From Pseudomonas sp. (GTDB lineage: Bacteria; Pseudomonadota; Gammaproteobacteria; Pseudomonadales; Pseudomonadaceae), in assembly GCF_002796985.1 (NCBI RefSeq), contig NZ_PEKX01000002.1:372001-436000 (forward strand): a DNA stretch of 64,000 nt. The letters run 5' to 3'. Shown here piece by piece: positions 52,296 to 61,873 of this stretch (its first letter is position 1; every line of letters begins with the position of its first letter). The notes under the pieces were generated by a model that did no database searches, had not been told where the DNA came from, and saw nothing but the letters and a program-made list of their open reading frames with translations. A program made the translations under genes and the position numbers.

Positions 52296-52979
52296 TCAGG
52301 CAGAGGCCGGACGCACCACGCGGTAGACCAGCGCACCGATCACACCGCCCACCAGCGGGCCGACCCAGAACAGCCACAGCTGCTTCATGAACAGCGGGTC
52401 GGCGAACAGCGCCACGCCCAGGCTGCGGGCCGGGTTCACCGAAGTGTTGTCGATCGGGATGCTGATCAGGTGGATCAGGGTCAGCGTCAGGCCGATGGCG
52501 ATCGGCGCAAAGCCGGCCGGAGCCAGCTTGCTGTCAGTGGCGCCCATGATCACGAACAGGAAGAACGCGGTCAGCAGCACCTCGATGAACAGCGCCGACT
52601 GCAGGCTGTATCCGGTCGGGGAGCCTTCACCGAAGCCGTTGGCGGCAAAGCCGGCCAGCGCATCGAAGCCCGGCTTGCCGGAAGCGATGTAGAACAGTAC
52701 GGCACCGGCGAGCACGCCGCCGATGACCTGGGCCACGATGTACGGCACCACGTCCAGGGTGCGGACGCGGCCGCCGGCCCACAGGCCGAGGGTGACGGCC
52801 GGGTTGAGATGGCAGCCGGAGATCGGGCCGATGGCATAGGCCATGGTCACCACCGTCAGGCCGAAGGCCAGGGCGACACCCAGTACGCCGATGGCGTGGG
52901 CCGCGAAGATGGCGCTGCCGCAACCACCGAACACCAGCCAGAACGTGCCGATCATTTCGGCGGAGAGTTTGCGAAGCAT
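52296..52979 (-). CDS. aqpZ: Aquaporin Z
   Basis: 227-residue MIP-family water channel of the inner membrane with six helices. Both NPA half-helices are present: SGCHLNPAVTLG and NTSVNPARSLG. The arginine after the second NPA and histidine in the ISGCH region fit a water-selective AqpZ rather than a glycerol facilitator. It begins LRKLSAEMIGTFWLVFGGCGSA, typical of AqpZ. Monocistronic. Confidence 0.95.
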   Translation of the reverse strand: MLRKLSAEMIGTFWLVFGGCGSAIFAAHAIGVLGVALAFGLTVVTMAYAIGPISGCHLNPAVTLGLWAGGRVRTLDVVPYIVAQVIGGVLAGAVLFYIASGKPGFDALAGFAANGFGEGSPTGYSLQSALFIEVLLTAFFLFVIMGATDSKLAPAGFAPIAIGLTLTLIHLISIPIDNTSVNPARSLGVALFADPLFMKQLWLFWVGPLVGGVIGALVYRVVRPASA

Positions 52980-53130
52980 GCTGCCTCCAGAGGCAAAGAA
53001 AGGTCCCGGAATTCGGGCCTGCGCATGCTAGGGAAGTCGGGTTTGTTGTGGTGTAGGGAAAGTCCGGTGACTTTGTCAGAATATTCGGATCAAAAGGTGG
53101 CGACGGAAAGTTACCCGTGTAGAGCAGGGC

Positions 53131-53162
53131 GGTAGGGCGAATAACGCCTCAAGCGTTATCCG
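53131..53162. repeat. REP-like unit (GTAGGGCGAATAACG family)
   Basis: GTAGGGCGAATAACG-CCTCAAG-CGTTATCCGCC, a single small palindrome 10 bp after the stop of the quinone reductase gene (minus strand). Confidence 0.7.
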
Positions 53163-53171
53163 CCACCTTGC

Positions 53172-53795
53172 TCAGGCTTGCGTACCCAGTTGCTCCGCCC
53201 GCCGCAGCCAGGTTTGCCGCTGCTCCTCGCTAGAGCCGCGCACCGGGCTGAACTCCTCCAGGTGGTGCAGGGCGATGCCGCAGGGGGCGAGGATGCAGCG
53301 GGTCATCTGCCGATGCGCCGGGGCGCCCTGGCGCAGGCGGTAGTGCCAGTGGGTCTGGTCATGGCTGACCAGCAGGTCCGCCGTGCGCCCGCTCAATAGC
53401 GGCTCGAATTCGCGGGACTCCACCGAGCGGTAGCGAAAGGCGAAACCCGGTTGCAGCACGCGGTCGAAGAAGCCCTGCAGCAGCGCTGGCAAGCCGCCCC
53501 ACCAGACCGGGTAGACGAATACCAGATGCTGCGCCCAGTGGATCTGCCGCTGGGCTTCGAGCACGTCCGGCTCCAGCTTCTGGCCGAGTTCGTAGCCGCC
53601 GCGCAGCACCGGGTCGAAGTTCAGTTCGCCGAGCTTGAGCGTATGCACTACATGGCCCTTGGCGCGGGCGCCGTGGGCGTAGGCCTCGGCCAGCGCGTGG
53701 CAGAAGCCGCCAGGTTTGGGCGAGCCCAGCACCAGCAGCACGCGCTTGCCATCGCCTTCGATGGGGGTGGCGCCGGAACGGGTTGGCTCAACCAT
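53172..53795 (-). CDS. Flavodoxin-fold NAD(P)H:quinone oxidoreductase
   Basis: 207-residue NQO/MdaB-like protein. RVLLVLGSPKPGGFCHALAEA is the FMN-phosphate loop; FVYPVWWGGLPALLQGFFDRVL and GFAFRY are the quinone reductase signatures. Probably reduces quinones by two electrons in the cytoplasm. It overlaps the end of fumC by 8 bp on the same strand, so the two are co-transcribed. The exact substrate is unknown. Confidence 0.88.
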   Translation of the reverse strand: MVEPTRSGATPIEGDGKRVLLVLGSPKPGGFCHALAEAYAHGARAKGHVVHTLKLGELNFDPVLRGGYELGQKLEPDVLEAQRQIHWAQHLVFVYPVWWGGLPALLQGFFDRVLQPGFAFRYRSVESREFEPLLSGRTADLLVSHDQTHWHYRLRQGAPAHRQMTRCILAPCGIALHHLEEFSPVRGSSEEQRQTWLRRAEQLGTQA

Positions 53796-55182
53796 TCTGC
53801 CCGGCCTCCAGCATGGTTTCCGGGCGCACCCACTGGTCGAACTCGGCGTCGGTCAGGTAGCCCAGTTCCAGCGCGGCTTCGCGCAGGGTCTTGCCTTCGC
53901 TGTAGGCCTTCTTGGCGATCTCGGCGGCCTTGTCGTAGCCGATGTGCGGGTTCAGCGCGGTTACCAGCATCAGGCCGCGCTCCAGGTGTTCGCGCATCTT
54001 CGCCGCGTCGGGCTGCATGCCGGCGATGCAGTGGCTGTTGAAGTTGCGGCAGCCGTCGGCCAGCAGGCGCGCGGATTCCAGCAGGTTGTGGATGATCACC
54101 GGCTTGTAGACGTTGAGCTGCAGGTGACCCTGGCTGGCGGCAAAGGTGATCGCGGCATCGTTGCCGAACACCTGGCAGGCGAGCATCGACAGTGCCTCGC
54201 ACTGGGTCGGGTTGACCTTGCCGGGCATGATCGAGGAGCCCGGCTCGTTGGCCGGCAGCTTCACTTCGGCAAAGCCCGCGCGCGGGCCGGAGCCAAGCAG
54301 GCGCAGGTCGTTGGCGATCTTCATCAGCGCCACGGCGAGGGTCTTCATGGCGCCGCCCAGGGTCACCAGCGGTTCATGGCCGGCGAGGGCGGCGAACTTG
54401 TTCGGTGCGGAGACGAACGGCAGGCCGGAGAGGTCGGCCAGCTCGGCGGCGATGGCGTCGGCGAATTCCTTCGGCGCGTTCAGCCCGGTGCCGACGGCGG
54501 TGCCGCCCTGGGCCAGTTCGTAGACTGCCGGCAGCGCCGCGCGGAGGGCGCGCTCGGCATAGTCGAGTTGGGCGACGAAGGCGGAAAGCTCCTGGCCGAA
54601 GGTGACGGGCGTGGCGTCCATCAGGTGGGTGCGCCCGGTCTTCACCAGGTTGGCGTGGCGCGCGGCCTGCTGGGCGAGGCCGCCACTGAGCTCGGCGATG
54701 GCCGGCAGCAGGTCGTGCTGCACCGCTTGCGCGGCGGCGATGTGCATGGCGGTGGGGAAGCTGTCGTTGGAACTTTGCGCGCGGTTCACATGGTCGTTGG
54801 GGTGCACCGGCTTCTTGCCGCCGCGACCGTTGCCGGCGATCTCGTTGGCGCGCCCGGCGATGACCTCGTTGACGTTCATGTTGCTCTGGGTGCCGCTTCC
54901 GGTCTGCCAGACCACCAGCGGGAACTGCTCGTCGTGCTCGCCGGCCAGTACTTCGTCGGCGGCTTCCTCGATCAGACTGGTGATGTTCTCGGGCAACTCG
55001 CCCAGTTGCGCGTTCACGCGAGCGGCGGCCTTCTTGATCAGCGCCAGGGCATGGACCACGGCCAGCGGCATGCGCTGCCCGCCGATGGCGAAGTTCTCCA
55101 GCGAGCGTTGGGTCTGCGCGCCCCAGTAGGCTTCGTCGGGGACTTCGATAGGGCCAAGGCTGTCGGTTTCGGTGCGGCTCAT
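53788..55182 (-). CDS. fumC: Fumarase, class II (FumC)
   Basis: 464-residue iron-independent fumarate hydratase of the TCA cycle. Signature SSIMPGKVNPTQCE, the N-terminal TETDSLGPIEVPDEAYWGAQTQRS, GSGTQSNMNVNEVIA, and HPNDHVNRAQSSNDSFPTAMH. I start it at ATG 55182 (MSRTETD); the upstream frame extends through the leader without conservation. In P. aeruginosa this is the second fumC, not the one linked to sodM, judging from its quinone reductase and DUF2804 neighbours. Confidence 0.96.
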   Translation of the reverse strand: MSRTETDSLGPIEVPDEAYWGAQTQRSLENFAIGGQRMPLAVVHALALIKKAAARVNAQLGELPENITSLIEEAADEVLAGEHDEQFPLVVWQTGSGTQSNMNVNEVIAGRANEIAGNGRGGKKPVHPNDHVNRAQSSNDSFPTAMHIAAAQAVQHDLLPAIAELSGGLAQQAARHANLVKTGRTHLMDATPVTFGQELSAFVAQLDYAERALRAALPAVYELAQGGTAVGTGLNAPKEFADAIAAELADLSGLPFVSAPNKFAALAGHEPLVTLGGAMKTLAVALMKIANDLRLLGSGPRAGFAEVKLPANEPGSSIMPGKVNPTQCEALSMLACQVFGNDAAITFAASQGHLQLNVYKPVIIHNLLESARLLADGCRNFNSHCIAGMQPDAAKMREHLERGLMLVTALNPHIGYDKAAEIAKKAYSEGKTLREAALELGYLTDAEFDQWVRPETMLEAGQNG

Positions 55183-55315
55183 GGTGCTTCTCCGGAAAAG
55201 GGTCTCGGCCAGTTTAGGCCGCGGCGCGGGTTCCGGGTTCCACAAGGGCTCAATGGGCGTGATAGAGCGGTTTCAGCAGGCGTTATTGCGCCGGCTGGCG
55301 TTTACCAACGTGTAA

Positions 55316-56329
55316 TCACCAGCGAGCGTTCGTGGCGCCGATCCAGCCCAGGGCGCCGTTGACCGGCACCAGGTCGCCTTCGTCGCTGCGCAGGGCGCCG
55401 TCGAAGCGGCCGAACCACTGGCTGGTCTCGACGAACAGCGGGCCCAGGCGCGGGCAGACGCGGTGCAGCTTGCGCGGGGTGAAGGTGAGTTCGACGCGCT
55501 CGTCGGCGCCGCGCAATTGCCAGGGTGACAACGGATCGTGCGGCACCTGGCGGATATCCACAGGGCCTGGCAGCGGCTGCAACTCTCCACCGAACCACAG
55601 GGCGTTCTCGCTCAGGTGGCTGTTTTCCGTCCAGCCGGCGCCGAAGTTGCCGGCGATGCCGCCGGGCGCGGCGAAGGCGGCGCGGGTCCAGTGGGTATTG
55701 AAGGGCCAGACGCCGCGTCCGAAGTCCAGTGCGGCAAAGCTCTGGCCTTCGCTGCAGTGGTAGGTCTTGTGGCCGAGGGTGAGGCTGCCGCTGATCGGCA
55801 GGCCCATTTGCCGGCTGCAGGCGTGGAAGCATTTGCCGTCCATCGGCACCACCAGGTTGACCGACTCCAGGTGCGCCGGGCGTTGCACTTCCAGGGCGAG
55901 GTTCAGCGGCTGACCGCCTAGGTTCGGCGCGCAGGCGGTGATGCGCAACTGGCCGGGTTGCTCGTCGAAGCCCAGGCACAGTTGGCCGTGTTCGAAACGG
56001 TGGCTCTGGTTCGGCATATCGGGCAGGTGGCAGCCCAGGCCGAAGGGGCTGAACTGGGTGCGATGCACCGACTGTCCGGTTTCCAGGTCGAGGAAGTACA
56101 CGGCGCCGTAACCCAGGTAGTCGAGGTCGGCGATGGTGATCGAGAGCATCCAGCCCGGCGCGTTGATGCACCAGTGGTTCCAGCGTTTGCGCCGGCCGGC
56201 GTTGCCGGAGAGCTGACACAGCGTCTGCGGCCGCGACGACCAGCCCACGGCCGCACTGTTCAGGCGGCCGCGCGCATCGCACAGGGGCGGCGCGGCAGCG
56301 GTCGTCGGCGGGTGGGTGAGAATGTTCAT
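55316..56329 (-). CDS. DUF2804 family protein
   Basis: 337-residue conserved protein rich in aromatic residues, all-beta in appearance (AVYFLDLETGQSVHRTQF, LDFGRGVWPFNTHWTRAAF, ENALWFGGELQPLPG). No signal peptide or membrane helix. The family resembles AttH/lipocalin-like double-barrel proteins, but no reaction is known. Located between fumC and the divergent DUF2059 gene, as in P. aeruginosa. Function unknown. Confidence 0.85.
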   Translation of the reverse strand: MNILTHPPTTAAAPPLCDARGRLNSAAVGWSSRPQTLCQLSGNAGRRKRWNHWCINAPGWMLSITIADLDYLGYGAVYFLDLETGQSVHRTQFSPFGLGCHLPDMPNQSHRFEHGQLCLGFDEQPGQLRITACAPNLGGQPLNLALEVQRPAHLESVNLVVPMDGKCFHACSRQMGLPISGSLTLGHKTYHCSEGQSFAALDFGRGVWPFNTHWTRAAFAAPGGIAGNFGAGWTENSHLSENALWFGGELQPLPGPVDIRQVPHDPLSPWQLRGADERVELTFTPRKLHRVCPRLGPLFVETSQWFGRFDGALRSDEGDLVPVNGALGWIGATNARW

Positions 56330-56496
56330 CGGTCACATCCGTGTGGCAACGCGCCGCAGCATGCCGTTTCATGAACTGTCCTACAAGAGACGCCGGTCAC
56401 TTCCAGGCCAATTGGCAGTCTCTTGAGCGCATTCCGAACTTAGGCGCAGAATGGCGGGTCCCACCCGGACACCCTTCAGACTCACAGGACCGCCCC

Positions 56497-57009
56497 ATGA
56501 CCGTTCTTCGCTCCCTCTGCACCGCAGCACTCCTGGTTGGCTTCAGTTCCGTGGCACTGGCTGACGCCAACGCCGAGGCGGAGAAATTCCTCAAGCAGGT
56601 CCATGCCGACAAGCTGACCGTGCCGGTCTATTCGCAAGTCCAGCAGATGCTCGCCCAGCGCTTCGCCCAGGCCAAGGCGCCGGACAGCAAGAAGGCCGTG
56701 CTCGATCGCTACCAGGCCAAGGCCAATGCCGAACTGGACCGCGCCGTGGGTTGGGACAAGCTCAAGCCGGAACTGGTCAAGCTCTACACCAGCAACTTCA
56801 GCGAATCCGAGCTCAAGCAGCTGAACGACTTCTATGCCTCGCCGCTGGGCCGCAAGGTACTGGAGAAGATGCCGCGCCTGACCGCCGAGTCCGCCCAACT
56901 GACCCAGGCCAAACTGCAGACCGCGGTGGAGCCGGTGAACAAGCTGATGGCCGACATGGACAAGGAGCTGGGCGTGAAAGCCCCGGCCGCTCCGGCCAAG
57001 AAACCCTGA
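56497..57009 (+). CDS. Periplasmic DUF2059 protein
   Basis: 170 residues with a signal peptide (MTVLRSLCTAALLVGFSSVALA). The mature part is helical, with the DUF2059 core LVKLYTSNFSESELKQLNDFYASPLGRKVLEKMP, and ends KAPAAPAKKP. ATG 56497 is the first methionine before the signal peptide. Family function is unknown. bolA follows 25 bp downstream and may be co-transcribed. Confidence 0.88.
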   Translation: MTVLRSLCTAALLVGFSSVALADANAEAEKFLKQVHADKLTVPVYSQVQQMLAQRFAQAKAPDSKKAVLDRYQAKANAELDRAVGWDKLKPELVKLYTSNFSESELKQLNDFYASPLGRKVLEKMPRLTAESAQLTQAKLQTAVEPVNKLMADMDKELGVKAPAAPAKKP

Positions 57010-57034
57010 TTTCCCATAGCGTACGAGGCCTGAC

Positions 57035-57343
57035 ATGAGTATGCGTGACCGTATCCAGTCCGCCCTGGGCGCCCTCGAACCGCAACATCTCGAGGTGTTC
57101 GACGAGAGCCACATGCACAGCCGCGGGCAGGAAACGCACTACAAGGCCGTGATCGTCAGCCCGGCCTTCACCGGGCTGAACGCGGTGAAGCGGCACCAGA
57201 AGGTCTACGGCGCGCTCGGCGAGCTGATGGGCCAGTTTCATGCTCTGGCCATGCACACCTACACCCCCGAGGAGTGGGCGGAGCAGGGCCAGGCGCCCGA
57301 TTCGCCAACCTGCCGTGGTGGCAGCAAGCACGATCTGCACTGA
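57035..57343 (+). CDS. bolA: BolA family protein
   Basis: 102-residue BolA. Core SMRDRIQSALGALEPQHLEVFDES, HSRGQETHYKAVIVSPAF, and the conserved histidine in VKRHQKVYGALGELM. BolA acts with monothiol glutaredoxins in iron-sulfur trafficking and affects morphology and biofilm genes. Terminator downstream at 57403. Confidence 0.95.
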   Translation: MSMRDRIQSALGALEPQHLEVFDESHMHSRGQETHYKAVIVSPAFTGLNAVKRHQKVYGALGELMGQFHALAMHTYTPEEWAEQGQAPDSPTCRGGSKHDLH

Positions 57344-57402
57344 TCGGGCGCGCTGACCAGCCGCATGCGGTAATCGTCCCGCTCCGAGTAGAATGCGACC
57401 CC

Positions 57403-57434
57403 CAGCGCCGGCTCCTGCCGGCGCTGTCATTTTC
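57403..57434 (+). terminator. Rho-independent terminator after bolA
   Basis: CAGCGCCGGC-TCCT-GCCGGCGCTG, a perfect 10-bp stem, followed by TCATTTTC. Confidence 0.75.
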
Positions 57435-57493
57435 AGCTTTTGTTCTGATTGAGCCCGGTCCGCCCTTTACGCGGGTGACCACTGGAGTGATGC

Positions 57494-58429
57494 ATGACCA
57501 CCGAAAGAATCGTTGTCGCGGCGTTGTACAAGTTCGTCTCCCTGCCCGACTACGTCGCCCTGCGCGAACCCCTGCTGCAGGCCCTGCTGGACAACGGCGT
57601 GAAGGGCACCCTGCTGCTCGCCGAAGAAGGCATCAACGGCACCGTCTCTGGTACCCGCGCCGGTATTGACGGCCTGCTCGCCTGGTTGCGCAACGACCCG
57701 CGCCTGGCCGACGTCGACCACAAGGAGTCCTGGTGCGACGAGCAGCCGTTCTACCGCACCAAGGTCAAGCTGAAGAAGGAAATCGTCACCCTCGGCGTGC
57801 CGGGCGTGGACCCGAACGCCAAGGTCGGCACCTACGTCGAGCCCAAGGACTGGAACGCGCTGATTTCCGACCCGGAAGTGCTGCTGATCGACACCCGCAA
57901 CGACTACGAAGTGGCCATCGGCACCTTCGAGGGCGCCGTCGACCCGAAGACCAAGTCGTTCCGCGAATTCCCCGACTACATCCGCGAGCACTACGACCCG
58001 GCGAAGCACAAGAAGGTCGCGATGTTCTGCACCGGCGGCATCCGCTGCGAGAAGGCGTCGAGCTACATGCTGAGCGAAGGCTTCGAAGAGGTTTTCCACC
58101 TCAAGGGCGGCATCCTCAAGTACTTGGAAGAAGTGCCCGAGGCGCAGACCCTCTGGCGCGGCGACTGCTTCGTGTTCGACAACCGGGTGACCGTGCGCCA
58201 TGACCTGAGCGAGGGCGACTACGATCAGTGCCATGCCTGCCGCAACCCGATCTCGGCCCTGGAACGCGCCTCTGAGCATTACGCGCCGGGCATCAGTTGC
58301 CCGCATTGCTGGGATTCGCTGTCGGAGAAGACCCGCGCCAGCGCCCGCGAGCGGCAGAAGCAGATCGAGCTGGCGCGCGAGCGCAACCAGCCGCACCCCA
58401 TTGGCCGTGACCCTCGCGCGGAGATCTGA
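57494..58429 (+). CDS. trhO: tRNA uridine-34 hydroxylase TrhO (rhodanese-like YceA)
   Basis: 311-residue protein. N-terminal acylphosphatase-like domain (ALYKFVSLPDYVALREPLLQ), then a rhodanese domain with the active cysteine Cys179 in MFCTGGIRCEKASSYML, and a C-terminal zinc-type cluster CHACRNPIS and CPHCWDSLSE. TrhO uses oxygen to form 5-hydroxyuridine at the wobble base of some tRNAs. The next gene starts 3 bp after its stop. Confidence 0.95.
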   Translation: MTTERIVVAALYKFVSLPDYVALREPLLQALLDNGVKGTLLLAEEGINGTVSGTRAGIDGLLAWLRNDPRLADVDHKESWCDEQPFYRTKVKLKKEIVTLGVPGVDPNAKVGTYVEPKDWNALISDPEVLLIDTRNDYEVAIGTFEGAVDPKTKSFREFPDYIREHYDPAKHKKVAMFCTGGIRCEKASSYMLSEGFEEVFHLKGGILKYLEEVPEAQTLWRGDCFVFDNRVTVRHDLSEGDYDQCHACRNPISALERASEHYAPGISCPHCWDSLSEKTRASARERQKQIELARERNQPHPIGRDPRAEI

Positions 58430-58432
58430 TCC

Positions 58433-59068
58433 ATGACCAGCCGCCTGCTCTATGTGATGGACCCGATGTGCTCCTGGTGCTGGGGCTTCGCTCCGGTAGC
58501 CGGGCAGCTGATTGAGCAGGCGCGCGCCGCCGGTGTGCCGCTGGCGCTGGTGATGGGCGGGCTGCGCACGGGGCAGGGCGCCGCGCTGGAACCGACCACC
58601 AAGCGCTACATCCTCGAACACTGGCACGCGGTGCACGACGCCACCGGCCAGCCGTTCCGCTTCGAAAACGCCTTGCCCGACGGCTTCGTCTACGACACCG
58701 AGCCGGCCTGTCGGGCGGTCGTCACCGCGCGCCGCCTGGACGAGGACTGCGCCTGGGCGCTGGTCAGCGAAATCCAGCAGGCTTTCTATGCGCAGGGCCG
58801 CGACGTCACCCAGGCCAGCGTTCTCAGCGAACTGGCCGAACGTGCCGGGCTGCCGCGCATCGAGTTCGCCGAAGCCTTCGACAGCCAGGACAACCACCTG
58901 GCAACCCTGGCCGACTTCTCCTGGGCGCGCGACCTGGGCATCGCCGGCTTCCCCACGCTGCTGGCCGAGCGCGATGGCCAACTGGCCCTTCTGACCAACG
59001 GTTACCAGCCGCTGGGCGAACTCGCCCCGCTGCTGGAGCGCTGGCTGGAGCGCGGGCGGCATGCCTGA
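58433..59068 (+). CDS. DsbA-family (FrnE-like) thiol oxidoreductase
   Basis: 211-residue thioredoxin-fold protein with a CxxC at Cys13-Cys16 (MDPMCSWCWGF) and the cis-proline loop AGFPTLLAE. No signal peptide, so it is cytoplasmic like other FrnE/DsbA-like proteins. Role probably in thiol or disulfide chemistry; partner unknown. It overlaps the next gene by 8 bp. Confidence 0.88.
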   Translation: MTSRLLYVMDPMCSWCWGFAPVAGQLIEQARAAGVPLALVMGGLRTGQGAALEPTTKRYILEHWHAVHDATGQPFRFENALPDGFVYDTEPACRAVVTARRLDEDCAWALVSEIQQAFYAQGRDVTQASVLSELAERAGLPRIEFAEAFDSQDNHLATLADFSWARDLGIAGFPTLLAERDGQLALLTNGYQPLGELAPLLERWLERGRHA

Positions 59069-60854
59069 GCTGGCCGCTGACCGCCTGAGCTGGGCGGAGA
59101 TTCGCCGGCTCGCTTTCCGTCACCGCAAGGCCCTGCTCCTCGCCAACCTGGTTGCCGTCCTGGCCACCGCCTGCAGCGTGCCTATCCCGTTGCTGCTGCC
59201 GCTGCTGGTGGATGAAGTGCTGCTGGGCAAGGGTGACGCCGCCCTGCAGGTGATGAACCACTGGCTGCCCGAAGGCTGGCATAAACCCGCCGGCTACATC
59301 GGCCTGATGCTGCTGGTGACCCTGGTGCTGCGCAGCTGCGCGCTGGTGTTCAACGTGCTGCAGGCCAAGTTGTTCGCCCGGCTGTCCAAGGACGTGGTGT
59401 ACCGCATCCGCCTGCGCCTGATCGAAAGGCTGAAACGCATCGCCCTGGGCGAGTACGAGACCCTTGGCGGCGGCTCGGTCAGCGCGCATCTGGTGACCGA
59501 TCTCGACACCCTCGACAAGTTCGTCGGCGACACCCTGAGCCGCTTCCTGGTGGCGCTGCTGACCCTCTGCGGCACCGCCGGCATCCTGATCTGGATGCAC
59601 TGGAAACTGGCGCTGCTGATCCTGCTGTTCAACCCGCTGGTGATCTTTGCCACGGTGCAGCTGGGCAAGCGCGTGAAGCACCTGAAGAAGCTGGAGAACG
59701 ACAGCACGGCGCGCTTCACCCAGGCCCTCACCGAAACCCTCGAAGCGATCCAGGAAGTGCGCGCCGGCAACCGCCAGGGCTTCTTCCTCGGCCGCCTTGG
59801 CGTGCGTGCCCGCGAGGTGCGCGACTACGCTGTCGCCTCGCAGTGGAAGAGCGATGCGGCCGGGCGCGCCAGCGGCCTGCTGTTCCAGTTTGGCATCGAC
59901 CTGTTCCGCGCCGCGGCGATGGTCACCGTGCTGTTCTCCGACCTGTCCATCGGCCAGATGCTGGCGGTGTTCAGCTACCTCTGGTTCATGATCGGCCCGG
60001 TCGAACAACTGCTCAGTCTGCAGTACGCCTATTACGCCGCCGGTGGCGCGCTGGCCCGTATCAACGAGTTGCTGGCCCGCGCCGATGAGCCGCATTACCA
60101 GCACCGCCGCGATCCCTTCGCCGGGCAGACCAGCGTCGGCATCCAGGTGCGCGACCTGAGTTTCGCCTACCGCGACGAGCGGGTGCTGGACGGCCTCGAC
60201 CTGGACATCGCCCCCGGCGAGAAGGTCGCCATCGTCGGCGCCAGTGGCGGCGGCAAGAGCACCCTGGTGCAACTGCTGCTCGGCCTCTACCAGCCGCAGT
60301 CCGGCAGCATCCGCTACGGCGGCGCGGCACTGGAGGAGATCGGCCTGGACTGCGTGCGCGAGCAGGTCGCCGTGGTGCTGCAGCATCCGGCGCTGTTCAA
60401 CGACACGGTGCGCGCCAACCTGACCATGGGCCGCGAGCGCAGCGACGAAGCCTGCTGGCGCGCATTGGAAGTGGCGCAGTTGGCGGACACCATCCACGCC
60501 TTGCCGCAAGGGCTGGACAGCGTGGTCGGGCGTTCCGGCGTGCGCCTCTCCGGCGGCCAGCGGCAGCGCCTGGCGATTGCCCGCATGGTGCTCGCCGAAC
60601 CGAAGGTGGTGATTCTCGACGAGGCGACCTCGGCCCTCGACGCCGCCACCGAATACGCCCTGCACCAGGCGCTGGAGCGCTTCCTCGAAGGCCGCACCAC
60701 GCTGATCATCGCCCACCGCCTGTCCGCGGTGAAACAGGCCGACCGCGTGCTGGTGTTCGACGGCGGACGTATCGCCGAGGACGGTGATCACCAGCAACTG
60801 ATCGCTGAAGGCGGGCTCTACGCCCGCCTGTACGGCCACCTGCAGCAGGGCTGA
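59061..60854 (+). CDS. ABC exporter, fused membrane and ATPase domains (MsbA/MdlB-like)
   Basis: 597-residue half-transporter that should work as a dimer. Membrane domain about 1-330 with six helices (LLLANLVAVLATACSVPIPLLLPLLV first). ATPase about 345-597: Walker A VGASGGGKSTLVQLLLGLYQP, signature RLSGGQRQRLAIARMVLAEPK, Walker B VVILDEATSALDAATE, H-loop LIIAHRLSAVKQ. Substrate unknown; its place downstream of a DsbA-like gene is shared with P. aeruginosa. Ends one base before the convergent methyltransferase stop. Confidence 0.92.
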   Translation: MPELAADRLSWAEIRRLAFRHRKALLLANLVAVLATACSVPIPLLLPLLVDEVLLGKGDAALQVMNHWLPEGWHKPAGYIGLMLLVTLVLRSCALVFNVLQAKLFARLSKDVVYRIRLRLIERLKRIALGEYETLGGGSVSAHLVTDLDTLDKFVGDTLSRFLVALLTLCGTAGILIWMHWKLALLILLFNPLVIFATVQLGKRVKHLKKLENDSTARFTQALTETLEAIQEVRAGNRQGFFLGRLGVRAREVRDYAVASQWKSDAAGRASGLLFQFGIDLFRAAAMVTVLFSDLSIGQMLAVFSYLWFMIGPVEQLLSLQYAYYAAGGALARINELLARADEPHYQHRRDPFAGQTSVGIQVRDLSFAYRDERVLDGLDLDIAPGEKVAIVGASGGGKSTLVQLLLGLYQPQSGSIRYGGAALEEIGLDCVREQVAVVLQHPALFNDTVRANLTMGRERSDEACWRALEVAQLADTIHALPQGLDSVVGRSGVRLSGGQRQRLAIARMVLAEPKVVILDEATSALDAATEYALHQALERFLEGRTTLIIAHRLSAVKQADRVLVFDGGRIAEDGDHQQLIAEGGLYARLYGHLQQG

Positions 60855-61742
60855 TCAGCCGTAGCGGGTGACCTCGAGGAAGGCCACGCAATTGCCCAGG
60901 TCGTGGAAGACCCGCGCGCTGCCGATGTCGTTGTAGGGAATGCCCAGCAGCAGGTCGAGCAGCGAGGCGTCGCTGCGGTAGTGCGGGTGCCAGTCCAGCA
61001 GGCCTTCGAGGTAGGCGATATTCGGCACGTTGGGCAGGAAGTTGCCCATCAGCAGGCGCCCGCCGGGCAACAGGCGGGCAAACAGGTTGCGAGTCAGGTC
61101 GCGGGCATCCTGGTCGTCCAGCACCTCGTAGAGGCCCGGCGAGTAGATCAGGTCGAAATGGCAGAGGTCCTGACGGCTGTAGAACAGGTCATCCAGGGTG
61201 CATTGCTGGGTCTGGATGCCGAGGGCGGCGTAGCTGGCTTCGACCGTCTGCAGGGACAGTACCTGGGCATCCAGGGCGGTGAATTCGGCGAAGTGCCCAT
61301 GACGCAGCGAGCGCGCCAGCTCCACCTCGCGCAAGTGCCCACAGCCTACGCAGAGGATGCGTGCCTGGCCGCTGAGATGGTCGCAGCAGCGGTCGATCTC
61401 CCGCGCCAGCAGTTGGCGGCGCGAGCGCAGCGCGCGGGATGCGGGGGCGGAACTGGCATAGCGGAACAGTTCCTCGGTCGGGCCGTCGGGCAGCAGCGAG
61501 CGCAAGGTGCTGTCGATGCCATAGAGATAGTCCATCAGCACGGCGTTGCCGGCGCCTTCGCCCATCGGTCGTTCACGCCGCCGGGGGAAGGGCACCACGC
61601 GCGGCGCTTCCGGTGGCGTGGCGCTGCCCGTGGCGAGCGCCAGCAGGTCGGTTTCGTCATCGCGCAGATGACGCAGCTGCTGTTCGAGTTGCTCGATGGC
61701 TTCGGTAAGCGAACCTGGTTGCTGCTGAGTGCGATTGTCCAT
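60855..61742 (-). CDS. Class I SAM methyltransferase resembling fatty-acid methyl ester (PhcB-type) synthases
   Basis: 295 residues. N-terminal coiled-coil helix (LTEAIEQLEQQLRHLRDDET), then a Rossmann methyltransferase: the SAM loop is RILCVGCGHLREVELARSL, followed by the acidic strand FTALDAQVLSLQTVEASYA. Late blocks LLPGGRLLMGNFLPNVPNIAYLE and DWHPHYRSDASLLDL match, from memory, methyltransferases annotated for 3-hydroxypalmitate methyl ester ('extracellular factor') synthesis of the PhcB type. It lies 131 bp downstream of a LuxR-type gene on the same strand. Product is inferred only by this resemblance. Confidence 0.75.
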   Translation of the reverse strand: MDNRTQQQPGSLTEAIEQLEQQLRHLRDDETDLLALATGSATPPEAPRVVPFPRRRERPMGEGAGNAVLMDYLYGIDSTLRSLLPDGPTEELFRYASSAPASRALRSRRQLLAREIDRCCDHLSGQARILCVGCGHLREVELARSLRHGHFAEFTALDAQVLSLQTVEASYAALGIQTQQCTLDDLFYSRQDLCHFDLIYSPGLYEVLDDQDARDLTRNLFARLLPGGRLLMGNFLPNVPNIAYLEGLLDWHPHYRSDASLLDLLLGIPYNDIGSARVFHDLGNCVAFLEVTRYG

Positions 61743-61873
61743 TGCCGTTCACCTGGGATGCACTGCTCAGTGAAATGAGTACGCCACTCGCCGGCCTGGC
61801 CGGTGGTCCGTCCAACACCTTAGGGACCGTTTGGCCCCGGGCCATCATCTGAATGAATGACGGCCACGAAAAT

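Noticed and set aside
58824..60839. 671-codon minus-strand frame over the ABC exporter
   Set aside because: Antisense to a clear ABC transporter; low-complexity translation.
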